A DNA stretch of 64,000 nt from Deltaproteobacteria bacterium YD0425bin51 (GTDB lineage: Bacteria > Desulfobacterota > Desulfobacteria > Desulfobacterales > YD0425bin51), in the NCBI GenBank assembly GCA_002753225.1, contig PDZS01000001.1, positions 1 to 64,000 of the forward strand, read 5' to 3'. The translations under genes were made by a program, and so were the position numbers. Numbering within the stretch: position 1 is the stretch's first letter; each line of letters opens with the position of its first letter. Below, piece by piece: positions 28,313 through 35,466 of the stretch. The notes under the pieces were generated by a model. That model was not told the origin of the DNA and made no database searches. It saw only the letters and a list, made by a program, of their open reading frames with translations.

Positions 28313-31300
28313 ATGAGAAACTATTTTTATGTAACAATATGTATATTAATATTATTTTTAATTTCTTGCGGCTCAGGAAGTCAGGGTGGCTCAACTACAA
28401 CGACAACTTCATCCTCAACGTCAACCACCACAACAACAGTAGAACCAACTACACCTAGAGTAGGGTCAGTTACTAATAATGCTGGTTCTTCAAGCATTGT
28501 AGCAGATGGAGAATCAGATACAAACATTACAGCTACTGTAAAAGATACTAACGGCACGAATATGCCAGACGGGACATCCGTTGTTTTTAAAACTTCGGCT
28601 GGTGATATTGATAATACTCAAGCTGGTTCTCAAGATAGTTTTACCGCAAAAACTAAAAATGGTATTGCCATAGCAACACTTGCAAGTTCAACACAATTAG
28701 GAACAGCAACCATAAATGCTAGTTCTGGAGGTGTTACTGGAAGTACAACTGTAAAATTCGTTGCTGGTCCTCCTTACAAAGTTCAGCTATCAGCTGATCC
28801 TTCAACTCTTGAAGCAAATGGCTCGTCTACAAGCACAATAAAAGTAAATGTCTTTGATAAATATGATAATCCTGTATCTGATGGTGAGACTGTAAATTTC
28901 AAAGTTAAATATGGAAACCTTTCAAATTTAACAAGTGAAACTAAAGGAGGGAGTGTATCTATAACTTACACATCACCCAAATATGTTCCTGAAGGGGGTA
29001 AAGACGAAATAACTGCTCAAGCTACAAATGGAGTTTATGGAGAGCCGAACCCTTTAATTATTACATTAAAGGGCACTCAAATTTCTAGCATAACGTTAAG
29101 CGCTGATCCTGAAAGTTTAGCTGCTGACGGGAAAAGCCAGTCAACTATAACTGCTACTGTAACTAAAGCTGGAGGAGGAAATCCACCAGATGGAACCAGA
29201 GTTAATTTCTCTATTGTATCAGGTGGGGGGAGAATAACTGAATATGCTGAAACTTCAAGCGGGGTTGCTATAGGAATCCTAACGAGCAGCACTACTGCTG
29301 AGACTGTAAAAATAAGAGCAGAATCAGGAGGCAAAACAAATGAAGTTCAAGTAAAATATACTCCAGGCAGTGTTTCTGTTTCTGCTGTTCCAAGTTCTAT
29401 GCTTGGAACAGGAGAGGAAAAAGCACAAATAACTGCAACTATTAAAAATGCAAATGGTAATCCAGTTTCAAATGAGACTGTTAAATTTACAATAGATGAT
29501 CAGACATTAGGAACTCTTTCAGCAGGTTCTGCGTTAACTAATATTAATGGAGAGGCTATAGTTGATTTTACAGCAGCTAGTAAAGGTGGAACAGTTACAA
29601 TTACAGGATTATGGACTAATAGCGGGACAGATATAACTGGAACAGATACAATAGATATTCAGCAGCCACCTAGTTCTATTGTAGTCTCTAACGGCTATCC
29701 AAACCCGGCATCTATAAATGTAAAAGGGACAGGTGGTCAGTCAACATCACAGGTAATTTTTGATGTTAAAGATTCAAAAGGGAATTTTGTTGTTGATGGT
29801 TATAAGATAATTTTTTCAATAGAAAGCGGTCTAAATGGTGGCGAAAAGGTAACTCCATCATCTGATCTAACTTCAAGTGGAAAAGTGAGTGTTGTATTGA
29901 GCAGTGGTTCAAAGTCAGGACCTGTAAGTATAAAGGCAGCATACTATAACAACACTAATATCGCAGCAACAACTAGCAGTATAACAATAAATGCAGGACC
30001 TCCTGTTGGAAAAGAATTTACTATTTCCCCTGCTTATGTAAATGTCTCTGGTATTTATATAGTTAATTTAGAAAATACAATAAATATAAATGCAGGAGAT
30101 GCTTATAGCAATGCTGTACCAGATAATACAGCCATATCTTTTAAAACATACAATACAGGTGGACTTATTACGCCTAACTCTGCTAATACAAAAGATGGAA
30201 AAGCTTCCAGCAGTTTAAGATCAACACAAACAGATCCAATACAAGGTTTTTTATCAGTTACTTCAGAAGCAAATGGCGGTAAAACAACCCATGTAACATC
30301 CCTTAAAATTCTTCCATATCCGGATAATAATTATGTTTATGCAGGAACAGATGGAGGAGGAGTGTATAAATCAACAGATTATGGCTCAAGCTGGACAAAT
30401 ATAAGCAGGTCTTCAGATATTCAAGGGCAAAATTGGTTAGAACCATATGTTAATAATATAGAGGTCGACCCAGATAATTCAAATACTGTCTATGCAGCAA
30501 CAGGTAAATTAGGAGGCGGACATATTTATCGAAGTTTAGATGGGGGGTTGAATTGGAACAGTGCTAATACAGAAGAATGGAATGGAATACTCAACAGGGG
30601 ATGTGCAATTTTAAAATTATTATGTGACGATGGTTCAAGTAGTTATGTCTGGGCAGGGACAAATGGTGATGGTTTCCTTTATTCTTCTGATGGTATAAGT
30701 TTTAACACGTCAGCTACTTTGAGTGCAGGAAAAACAATTAAAGATATTGCTAAAATACCTAATACTCATGGCGCTTCAGCGGTTTTATATGCTGGAACAG
30801 AAACAGGGGTATATAGAAGCGCAGATGGAGCGCAAACATGGACAAAACCAAGCTCTTTTACTGGGGAGAATATCAACACAGTTGTTTTGCATCCAACGTC
30901 AACTGGTGGTGCAACTGATATCATTTACACAGGAACAGAAGATGCAGGGGTATGGGTAAGTTTAAACAGTGCTACAAGCTGGAGTTCCTATACTTCAGGT
31001 ATGGGGAAAGGTCTAAGTGCAACAACTCCTGATGCTGATATTAATAATAAAGGTAATGGCAGTATTAGCAAAGTAACTGTTGGTTCATCCACAAAAACTG
31101 AAAATTGGACAATAACTTGCAAGTCAGAAGCATCAGATGGCGGACTTTTTAGCGTAACAGGTTCAGTTTCTGGCGATCAATCTGATTATGATATTAAAAC
31201 AGGCGAATATATCATTAGTAACATCCTGAAATTTACAATTACTGATGGTTCAACTGATTTCAAGAAAGATGATAAATTTACTTTTAGTACAACAAGGGAC

Positions 31301-32020
31301 CCTGGAAGAAGTATTAAGAGCATAGTTGTGGATGACACTAATAATTATTTATATGCAGTAACCTATTTTTCCGGATCAAAAGAGCCCCATCCTGTTGGGA
31401 ATGTATATTCCCATAAATTAAACTCTGATGGATCATTTACAGCAGATAATTGGGTTGAAGCAAATACTAACCTTCCTCAATATGATCCGCCGGATGATGC
31501 AACTCTTTTTGCTCAACATGTAATCACTATAGAAAAAGATAGTACTGGCAAAGTATCATCATTACTTCTAGGAGGAGAAGGAATAAATCTTTACAAGGCA
31601 ACGACTGGTTTAAGTACAGGAAATCCTTCTTGGAAGGAGAGCAAATCAGGGCTCACAAATCTTATTATGGCAAGGGCACCAATTCTTTTTTCAGGTGAAT
31701 GTACAATGACAATTTATGAAGAAAGAACCGGCAATAATGTTACTTATAGAGTATATATTCAAGATAAAAATGGTAACCCTCCTATTTCTGGTTCAACTTT
31801 TGTAGCTAAAACTACAACTCAGACTTTGCGAGATATTACATATGGTGATGTTTATCGTCATCAAGGAACTAATCCTAATTCTTCAACTGATGATCCATAT
31901 ATTCTTTCTACTACTGTAACACCTGGAGAAAGCCAGGTAACCTTTACATTTACTCCAACTTGCCAAGATACTGCTCCAGGTTGTTCTGGAGGAAAACAGG
32001 AACGAATATTTTACTATTAA
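28313..32020 (+). CDS. Large surface lipoprotein with Ig-like (Big_1-type) repeats and BNR/sortilin-like repeats
   Basis: 1235-residue exported protein. The signal peptide ends in a lipobox LISC (Cys 19), followed by a Thr/Ser-rich low-complexity linker (about 26-46). Residues about 50-560 hold five invasin-type Ig-like domains (pattern ADGxSxxxITATVxDxxGNPVxDGTxVxF). Residues about 680-900 have repeated AGTDGGGVYKSTDYGSSWT-like motifs, i.e. BNR/sortilin beta-propeller blades. A beta domain with GSSTKTENWTITCKS and a cysteine-containing C-terminus follow. The start is the ATG beginning the signal sequence; no good Shine-Dalgarno is seen. Probably an adhesin or cell-surface structural protein. 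It stands alone between a terminator and the repeat element at 32.07 kb. Confidence 0.8.
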   Translation: MRNYFYVTICILILFLISCGSGSQGGSTTTTTSSSTSTTTTTVEPTTPRVGSVTNNAGSSSIVADGESDTNITATVKDTNGTNMPDGTSVVFKTSAGDIDNTQAGSQDSFTAKTKNGIAIATLASSTQLGTATINASSGGVTGSTTVKFVAGPPYKVQLSADPSTLEANGSSTSTIKVNVFDKYDNPVSDGETVNFKVKYGNLSNLTSETKGGSVSITYTSPKYVPEGGKDEITAQATNGVYGEPNPLIITLKGTQISSITLSADPESLAADGKSQSTITATVTKAGGGNPPDGTRVNFSIVSGGGRITEYAETSSGVAIGILTSSTTAETVKIRAESGGKTNEVQVKYTPGSVSVSAVPSSMLGTGEEKAQITATIKNANGNPVSNETVKFTIDDQTLGTLSAGSALTNINGEAIVDFTAASKGGTVTITGLWTNSGTDITGTDTIDIQQPPSSIVVSNGYPNPASINVKGTGGQSTSQVIFDVKDSKGNFVVDGYKIIFSIESGLNGGEKVTPSSDLTSSGKVSVVLSSGSKSGPVSIKAAYYNNTNIAATTSSITINAGPPVGKEFTISPAYVNVSGIYIVNLENTININAGDAYSNAVPDNTAISFKTYNTGGLITPNSANTKDGKASSSLRSTQTDPIQGFLSVTSEANGGKTTHVTSLKILPYPDNNYVYAGTDGGGVYKSTDYGSSWTNISRSSDIQGQNWLEPYVNNIEVDPDNSNTVYAATGKLGGGHIYRSLDGGLNWNSANTEEWNGILNRGCAILKLLCDDGSSSYVWAGTNGDGFLYSSDGISFNTSATLSAGKTIKDIAKIPNTHGASAVLYAGTETGVYRSADGAQTWTKPSSFTGENINTVVLHPTSTGGATDIIYTGTEDAGVWVSLNSATSWSSYTSGMGKGLSATTPDADINNKGNGSISKVTVGSSTKTENWTITCKSEASDGGLFSVTGSVSGDQSDYDIKTGEYIISNILKFTITDGSTDFKKDDKFTFSTTRDPGRSIKSIVVDDTNNYLYAVTYFSGSKEPHPVGNVYSHKLNSDGSFTADNWVEANTNLPQYDPPDDATLFAQHVITIEKDSTGKVSSLLLGGEGINLYKATTGLSTGNPSWKESKSGLTNLIMARAPILFSGECTMTIYEERTGNNVTYRVYIQDKNGNPPISGSTFVAKTTTQTLRDITYGDVYRHQGTNPNSSTDDPYILSTTVTPGESQVTFTFTPTCQDTAPGCSGGKQERIFYY

Positions 32021-32064
32021 AAAATCTAAATATATGTGCAACTATTTGGGAAAAAATTTGTTGT

Positions 32065-32219
32065 TAATACTCGATGTTCAAGTTTTTTGTGTCATTCCCG
32101 CGAAAGCGGGAATCCAGTGGCTTAGACATCCTCATGGATTCCGGGTCTCCGCTTCGCTACGCCCGGAATGACGGGCATTGTGTAAAACGGGGGCAAAAAA
32201 AATTGAACATCGAGTATTA
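32065..32219. repeat. MITE-like palindromic element with 17-bp terminal inverted repeats and dRS3/REP-like core
   Basis: Perfect 17-bp inverted repeats (TAATACTCGATGTTCAA at the left end and its complement at the right, 32203-32219) enclose a second palindrome, GTCATTCC to GGAATGAC (32091-32172). Inside that is an ATTCCCGC-GAAA-GCGGGAAT hairpin (32094-32113). The core fits the ATTCCC-N8-GGGAAT pattern known from Neisseria dRS3-type repeats. It is much richer in G+C than its flanks, encodes nothing convincing and ends 21 bases from the diguanylate cyclase stop codon. Confidence 0.7.
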
Positions 32220-32240
32220 TTCTATGTTACACGAACACGG

Positions 32241-33680
32241 CTATATAGCAACCACACAGTCACGCCCACTTTCCTTAGCTTTATAGAGACCTTTGTCAGA
32301 GCGAGACAGCAAAGATTCAAATGATTCTTCACTTGATATTATTGTTGCGATTCCTATACTGACCGTAAATCTAATAATACTGCCATCTTCGGATACAGTT
32401 GTTATACTTTCCTTAATAAATTTACGAATACGATCAGCAATAACTTTTGCACCATTTTGATCAGTTTCAGGTAGTATTGCCAGAAATTCCTCACCGCCTA
32501 ATCTGCCGATAATATCTTGACTCCGAGATACTTTTAAAATCGCTTTTGCAAATGCCTGAATAACGCGATCACCTGTTGGATGTCCCCACTTATCATTAAT
32601 CATCTTAAAGTGATCTATATCTAGCATTATCAATGACAGCGGTCTATTGTAACGGTGTGTGCGAGATATTTCATTGTGGCCAATAGTTTCAATATGGCGG
32701 CGGTTGAATATACCAGTTAAAGAATCAATTGTTGCCAATTTGTGCATTTCCTCACGCTGTAGATAGATAATTGAAATAATTAAAGCAAGCATAATAATAA
32801 TTATTTCAACCAAAATCACAGCAATGATGATTGGTTGCATTTGTTTGGTGGTACCGTGTTGAACGTCTCTATTTGAAAAGCCAGTCACCATAACCAAAGG
32901 CAAGTTACTAACTCGCTTATAAACAAATTGGCGTTCAATATTGTCGATAGGACTCTTATTTTTATATGAACCTGTCGGAAATTCCTTTAAAGCATCCCAA
33001 AGTATAGATTCAATTGGCTTTTGCCATATATCACTGGATGACTCTATGCTACGCGCACGAATTTTATGGTCATTGATACCCAGTAATGTCGCAATATTAT
33101 CGGAACTTCGCAGTAATTGACAATAATAATTAGTAAATGACTTTGGCTCAATTGGTATAAGTATAACTCCACCGAATGCTCCATTTTGGTTATTGAGCCT
33201 ACGAGTGACACGAAATTGATTTTTTCCAGTGACTTGCCCGACCCCTACTGGACCAATATTGATAAGATCTTCTGAGTTAGCAAGATGGAATTGGAAATAG
33301 TCACGATGAGATGTATTTAGCCTTTTGATTCGATCATTGGATGGTATAAAAATCTTTCCTTGCGCGTTGATCAAATAAATATTCTCTACAAATAATTTAT
33401 CATATCCAAGTCCAGCTATGAAATTTTCGGTGTCTTCAATGGAACCAGAGTGTATATAATAGCCACGTACTGCACGCAAAAGGGTGTCCACCTTACTGAT
33501 AATTTGCAAGGAATGTTCGCTGAAGGAATCATTTATTATTTGCACTTCATTCATCGTCTTCGCAAATTGTTCTTTAAAATTTTTACTGTATATCCAATAG
33601 CAGCCTATTAAGATGCAAAGAGTAACTATCAATACAATGCTCCACAAAAGTATAATTTTTGGGTTAAAAAGTGTCTTCAT
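32241..33680 (-). CDS. Membrane diguanylate cyclase with periplasmic PDC/Cache-like sensor
   Basis: Makes cyclic di-GMP in response to a periplasmic signal. 479 residues: membrane helix about 11-31, periplasmic PDC/Cache-like sensor about 35-280 (with RDYFQFH and GPVGVGQVTGKNQFRVTRR), second helix about 284-306, GGDEF domain about 318-479. The active-site loop reads GRLGGEEFLAIL, and RSQD stands five residues before GGEEF, an intact RxxD inhibitory site, so product feedback is expected. Its DNA is visibly richer in G+C and CpG than neighbouring genes. It is flanked by a MITE-like element downstream and REP-like sequence upstream, which suggests acquisition from outside. A PilZ receptor is encoded at the right edge of the window. 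Confidence 0.93.
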   Translation of the reverse strand: MKTLFNPKIILLWSIVLIVTLCILIGCYWIYSKNFKEQFAKTMNEVQIINDSFSEHSLQIISKVDTLLRAVRGYYIHSGSIEDTENFIAGLGYDKLFVENIYLINAQGKIFIPSNDRIKRLNTSHRDYFQFHLANSEDLINIGPVGVGQVTGKNQFRVTRRLNNQNGAFGGVILIPIEPKSFTNYYCQLLRSSDNIATLLGINDHKIRARSIESSSDIWQKPIESILWDALKEFPTGSYKNKSPIDNIERQFVYKRVSNLPLVMVTGFSNRDVQHGTTKQMQPIIIAVILVEIIIIMLALIISIIYLQREEMHKLATIDSLTGIFNRRHIETIGHNEISRTHRYNRPLSLIMLDIDHFKMINDKWGHPTGDRVIQAFAKAILKVSRSQDIIGRLGGEEFLAILPETDQNGAKVIADRIRKFIKESITTVSEDGSIIRFTVSIGIATIISSEESFESLLSRSDKGLYKAKESGRDCVVAI

Positions 33681-33770
33681 AACTATTCTTTTCTATTCAT
33701 CTTCAATTCTTATCTTATCGGTCTTCTAATTTGTATTTCATCTCAATACCCTATTTGTTCTTCAATGCGA

Positions 33771-33861
33771 TTAAGGCTAAGGTGAGCGATGCGAGTTATT
33801 AGCGAGCATTCGCTCCACCGATAGGTTCAATTGGAGCGAGCTCTAAAGCGAGCGTGCTTAA
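33771..33861. repeat. REP-like imperfect palindrome
   Basis: G+C-rich block with nested dyads: TCGCTCC (33810-33816) pairs with GGAGCGA (33833-33839), GAGC-ATTC-GCTC forms a smaller hairpin, and TTAAG/CTTAA close the ends. GCGAGC-type words recur four times. No coding frame is supported. It lies just upstream of the diguanylate cyclase start, so it may shape that gene's leader, or it may be a genome-wide repeat; only other copies could tell. Confidence 0.35.
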
Positions 33862-33965
33862 TTTATCTCCGTTATGGCATATTACCATTGTTTTCTCTGT
33901 TTTACACTGTCGAAGCCATTTCCAACGATGCTATTCTCATTTCTCTTTTATTTCCAAAAAAGATT

Positions 33966-33993
33966 TAAGGCGTATTATTGCAAATACGCCTTA
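33966..33993 (-). terminator. Intrinsic terminator of the small-ORF unit
   Basis: TAAGGCGTATT pairs perfectly with AATACGCCTTA over a six-base loop. On the minus strand the stem is followed by AAATCTTTTTTGG, so it works best in that direction, ending the transcript that would contain the two small ORFs just upstream. Confidence 0.7.
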
Positions 33994-34025
33994 TTTAAAA
34001 CAATTACGTTATTTTCTTAATAAGC

Positions 34026-34163
34026 TTAACAACCTTGAAGAATCTTCCCAATCGATGGACTAGCTGGATACAGCTTTGGATCCGCACAGCAATATCCAAG
34101 ACGAAGGGCTTTAGCATCATTTTTTTTAGTTACGTTGTTATTAGATGTCATAGACTTTGGCAT
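34026..34163 (-). CDS. Possible small protein B (45 residues), second ORF of the small unit
   Basis: I do not recognise it. The frame starts at ATG inside the 3' end of small ORF A (23-base overlap, different frame) and ends 33 bases before the terminator. It is lysine/asparagine-rich at the N-terminus and has three cysteines (GYCC and a C-terminal QGC). No clear Shine-Dalgarno stands before its ATG, so it would need translational coupling. Alternatives: it is the tail of a longer gene whose frame was broken between A and B, or it is not translated. Confidence 0.3.
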   Translation of the reverse strand: MPKSMTSNNNVTKKNDAKALRLGYCCADPKLYPASPSIGKILQGC

Positions 34164-34311
34164 TTTTACATCTATATTTATAACCTTTTGGGGAGATAAA
34201 AAACTTAATATCTCCATAAGCTCCAGTATAAGTACTACCCGCAATTGGACAAGGCCCCTTACCAGTTTTTGGAACGTCTCCTCCTGCTTTAACACCACTT
34301 TTGATATTCAT
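34141..34311 (-). CDS. Small protein A (56 residues), unknown function
   Basis: Unrecognised small ORF with good expression signals: AAGGAGG stands six bases before the ATG, and a perfect TATAAT box lies about 40 bases upstream. The peptide begins NIKSGVKAGGDVPKTGKG, is Gly/Lys-rich, basic, and has two cysteines (GPCPIAG and YRCKN) and a central YTGAYGDIKFFIS stretch. There is no signal peptide or membrane helix. Together with ORF B it fills a short unit closed by a terminator. It could be a small regulatory protein, a peptide-product precursor, or the N-terminal part of a frame-broken gene of about 100 residues. Confidence 0.45.
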   Translation of the reverse strand: MNIKSGVKAGGDVPKTGKGPCPIAGSTYTGAYGDIKFFISPKGYKYRCKNAKVYDI

Positions 34312-34349
34312 AATTTCCTCCTTTTTGATAAGTTTATAATTTAAATCGA

Positions 34350-34355
34350 ATTATA
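34350..34355 (-). promoter_or_regulatory. Candidate -10 box for the small-ORF unit
   Basis: A perfect TATAAT on the minus strand about 39 bases before the ATG of small ORF A. At 17 bases upstream there is no good TTGACA match, so this is supported only by the -10 sequence and the spacing to the ribosome binding site. The box partly overlaps a small TATAGC/GCTATA dyad. Confidence 0.3.
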
Positions 34356-34548
34356 GCCCTTTGCTATAAAAAAACATCATCTATTCAATATTTATGCCAA
34401 AACTTAACATACTGAATTGTTAAATAATTGTTATATACTCGATATCTAAAAGTCTTGATATTTAATGGATTATGCTAAATATAGTGGTTAATCCCGCATG
34501 AGTCTATAAGTTTTGGTTTTTATGTTTAGTATTTGAAGAACCAAAAAA

Positions 34549-35466
34549 TTAATTTTTTAATTTGAATTGATAAGATTTTATTATTAACGCAGGATTATAA
34601 GACTTTTTGGCTTGAATAAGCCCCTGAACACCCATGTCGCTTTCTTTATTTATATATTTATATCCATTAAAGAGTCTTTTTGCGCATTCCTGGTCAAAGA
34701 ATTGATATAGTCCTTTTATTGAGCTGAAAGCTTTTTCAAAATGGAGTACACCCATATCTTTTGTTAATTTTGAGGCTATTCCAAAAGCATTTACTTTCCC
34801 ATCTATCCTAAGTAATAACCCGGTTGCTTCATCAAATATTTCTATGTTTTTCAGAGTATTTTTTGTGGCTTGCTTTTCGCAAGCCAGATCATAATTCTCA
34901 TCATGATCGCAATGAGCCTCTATGCACCATTCTTCAAGAAAATTTAGACAATCATCTATATCTTTGCTTTTTATATTATCAATTGTGACTGTTTGTTTTT
35001 CTAAATATTCTTTTCTAAATTGATTTATCAGGTTTCTTTTTTTTGAATATTTATTTCCTTTAAGGGAAGCCAAATCTTCTGCAAGATAAACATAATCGTG
35101 GTAGCCTTCTTGTTCCAGTATTTCAAAAAAGTTTTCTATCTTTTCCTTACCGTACTTAGCTATATATACATCAGGAACAAACCAATATGATTTATGTCCT
35201 AAGTCTTTAAGAATATCTTTTAGTTGTTCTGGTTCGTATTCTTTGTAAGGAGTTATGGGCAATATTAGATGTCTGTAATCTTTTTTTGTAGCATATTCCA
35301 CAGAAAGTATTAAAGATTTGTCATAAATAGTATAATAAGGTTTATATTCTTTTCCTGACCACGCAATTGTTGAAGAGAGAGAATAAACACAAATTGGATA
35401 TTTTTGATCTTCAAAAAAAGGTTTTAATGTATCATAGTCAGAAGGTTTGAGTTCTTTAAAATCCAT
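34549..35466 (-). CDS. DUF2156 protein (LPG-synthase C-terminal / GNAT-fold aminoacyltransferase-like)
   Basis: 305-residue soluble protein matching the DUF2156 family, the catalytic domain of MprF-type phosphatidylglycerol aminoacyltransferases, here without any membrane domain. Typical stretches are KKRNLINQFRKEY, EKAFSSIKGLYQFFDQECAKRL and YINKESDMGVQGLIQAKKSYNPALIIKSY at the C-terminus. It could transfer an amino acid from aminoacyl-tRNA to a lipid or another acceptor; substrate unknown. Its ATG directly follows the stop codon of the giant surface-protein gene (TAAATG), so translation is coupled, which suggests a link to that protein or its envelope setting (inference). Confidence 0.85.
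   Translation of the reverse strand: MDFKELKPSDYDTLKPFFEDQKYPICVYSLSSTIAWSGKEYKPYYTIYDKSLILSVEYATKKDYRHLILPITPYKEYEPEQLKDILKDLGHKSYWFVPDVYIAKYGKEKIENFFEILEQEGYHDYVYLAEDLASLKGNKYSKKRNLINQFRKEYLEKQTVTIDNIKSKDIDDCLNFLEEWCIEAHCDHDENYDLACEKQATKNTLKNIEIFDEATGLLLRIDGKVNAFGIASKLTKDMGVLHFEKAFSSIKGLYQFFDQECAKRLFNGYKYINKESDMGVQGLIQAKKSYNPALIIKSYQFKLKN

Larger units (their letters stand above)
33681..34025. other. Gene-poor stretch upstream of the diguanylate cyclase
   Basis: No convincing coding region. It contains REP-like dyads in its first half and the minus-strand terminator near its right end; between these (about 33862-33955) I see nothing recognisable. A 69-codon plus-strand frame overlapping the right end has no ribosome binding site and looks like chance. 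Confidence 0.5.

Noticed and set aside
28225..28458. 77-codon plus-strand frame at the start of the Ig-like lipoprotein gene
   Set aside because: It overlaps the signal peptide-coding start of the real gene in another frame and includes the terminator T-run.
33854..34063. Plus-strand 69-codon frame across the cyclase-upstream region
   Set aside because: No ribosome binding site, low-complexity residue content and overlap with the terminator; looks like chance.
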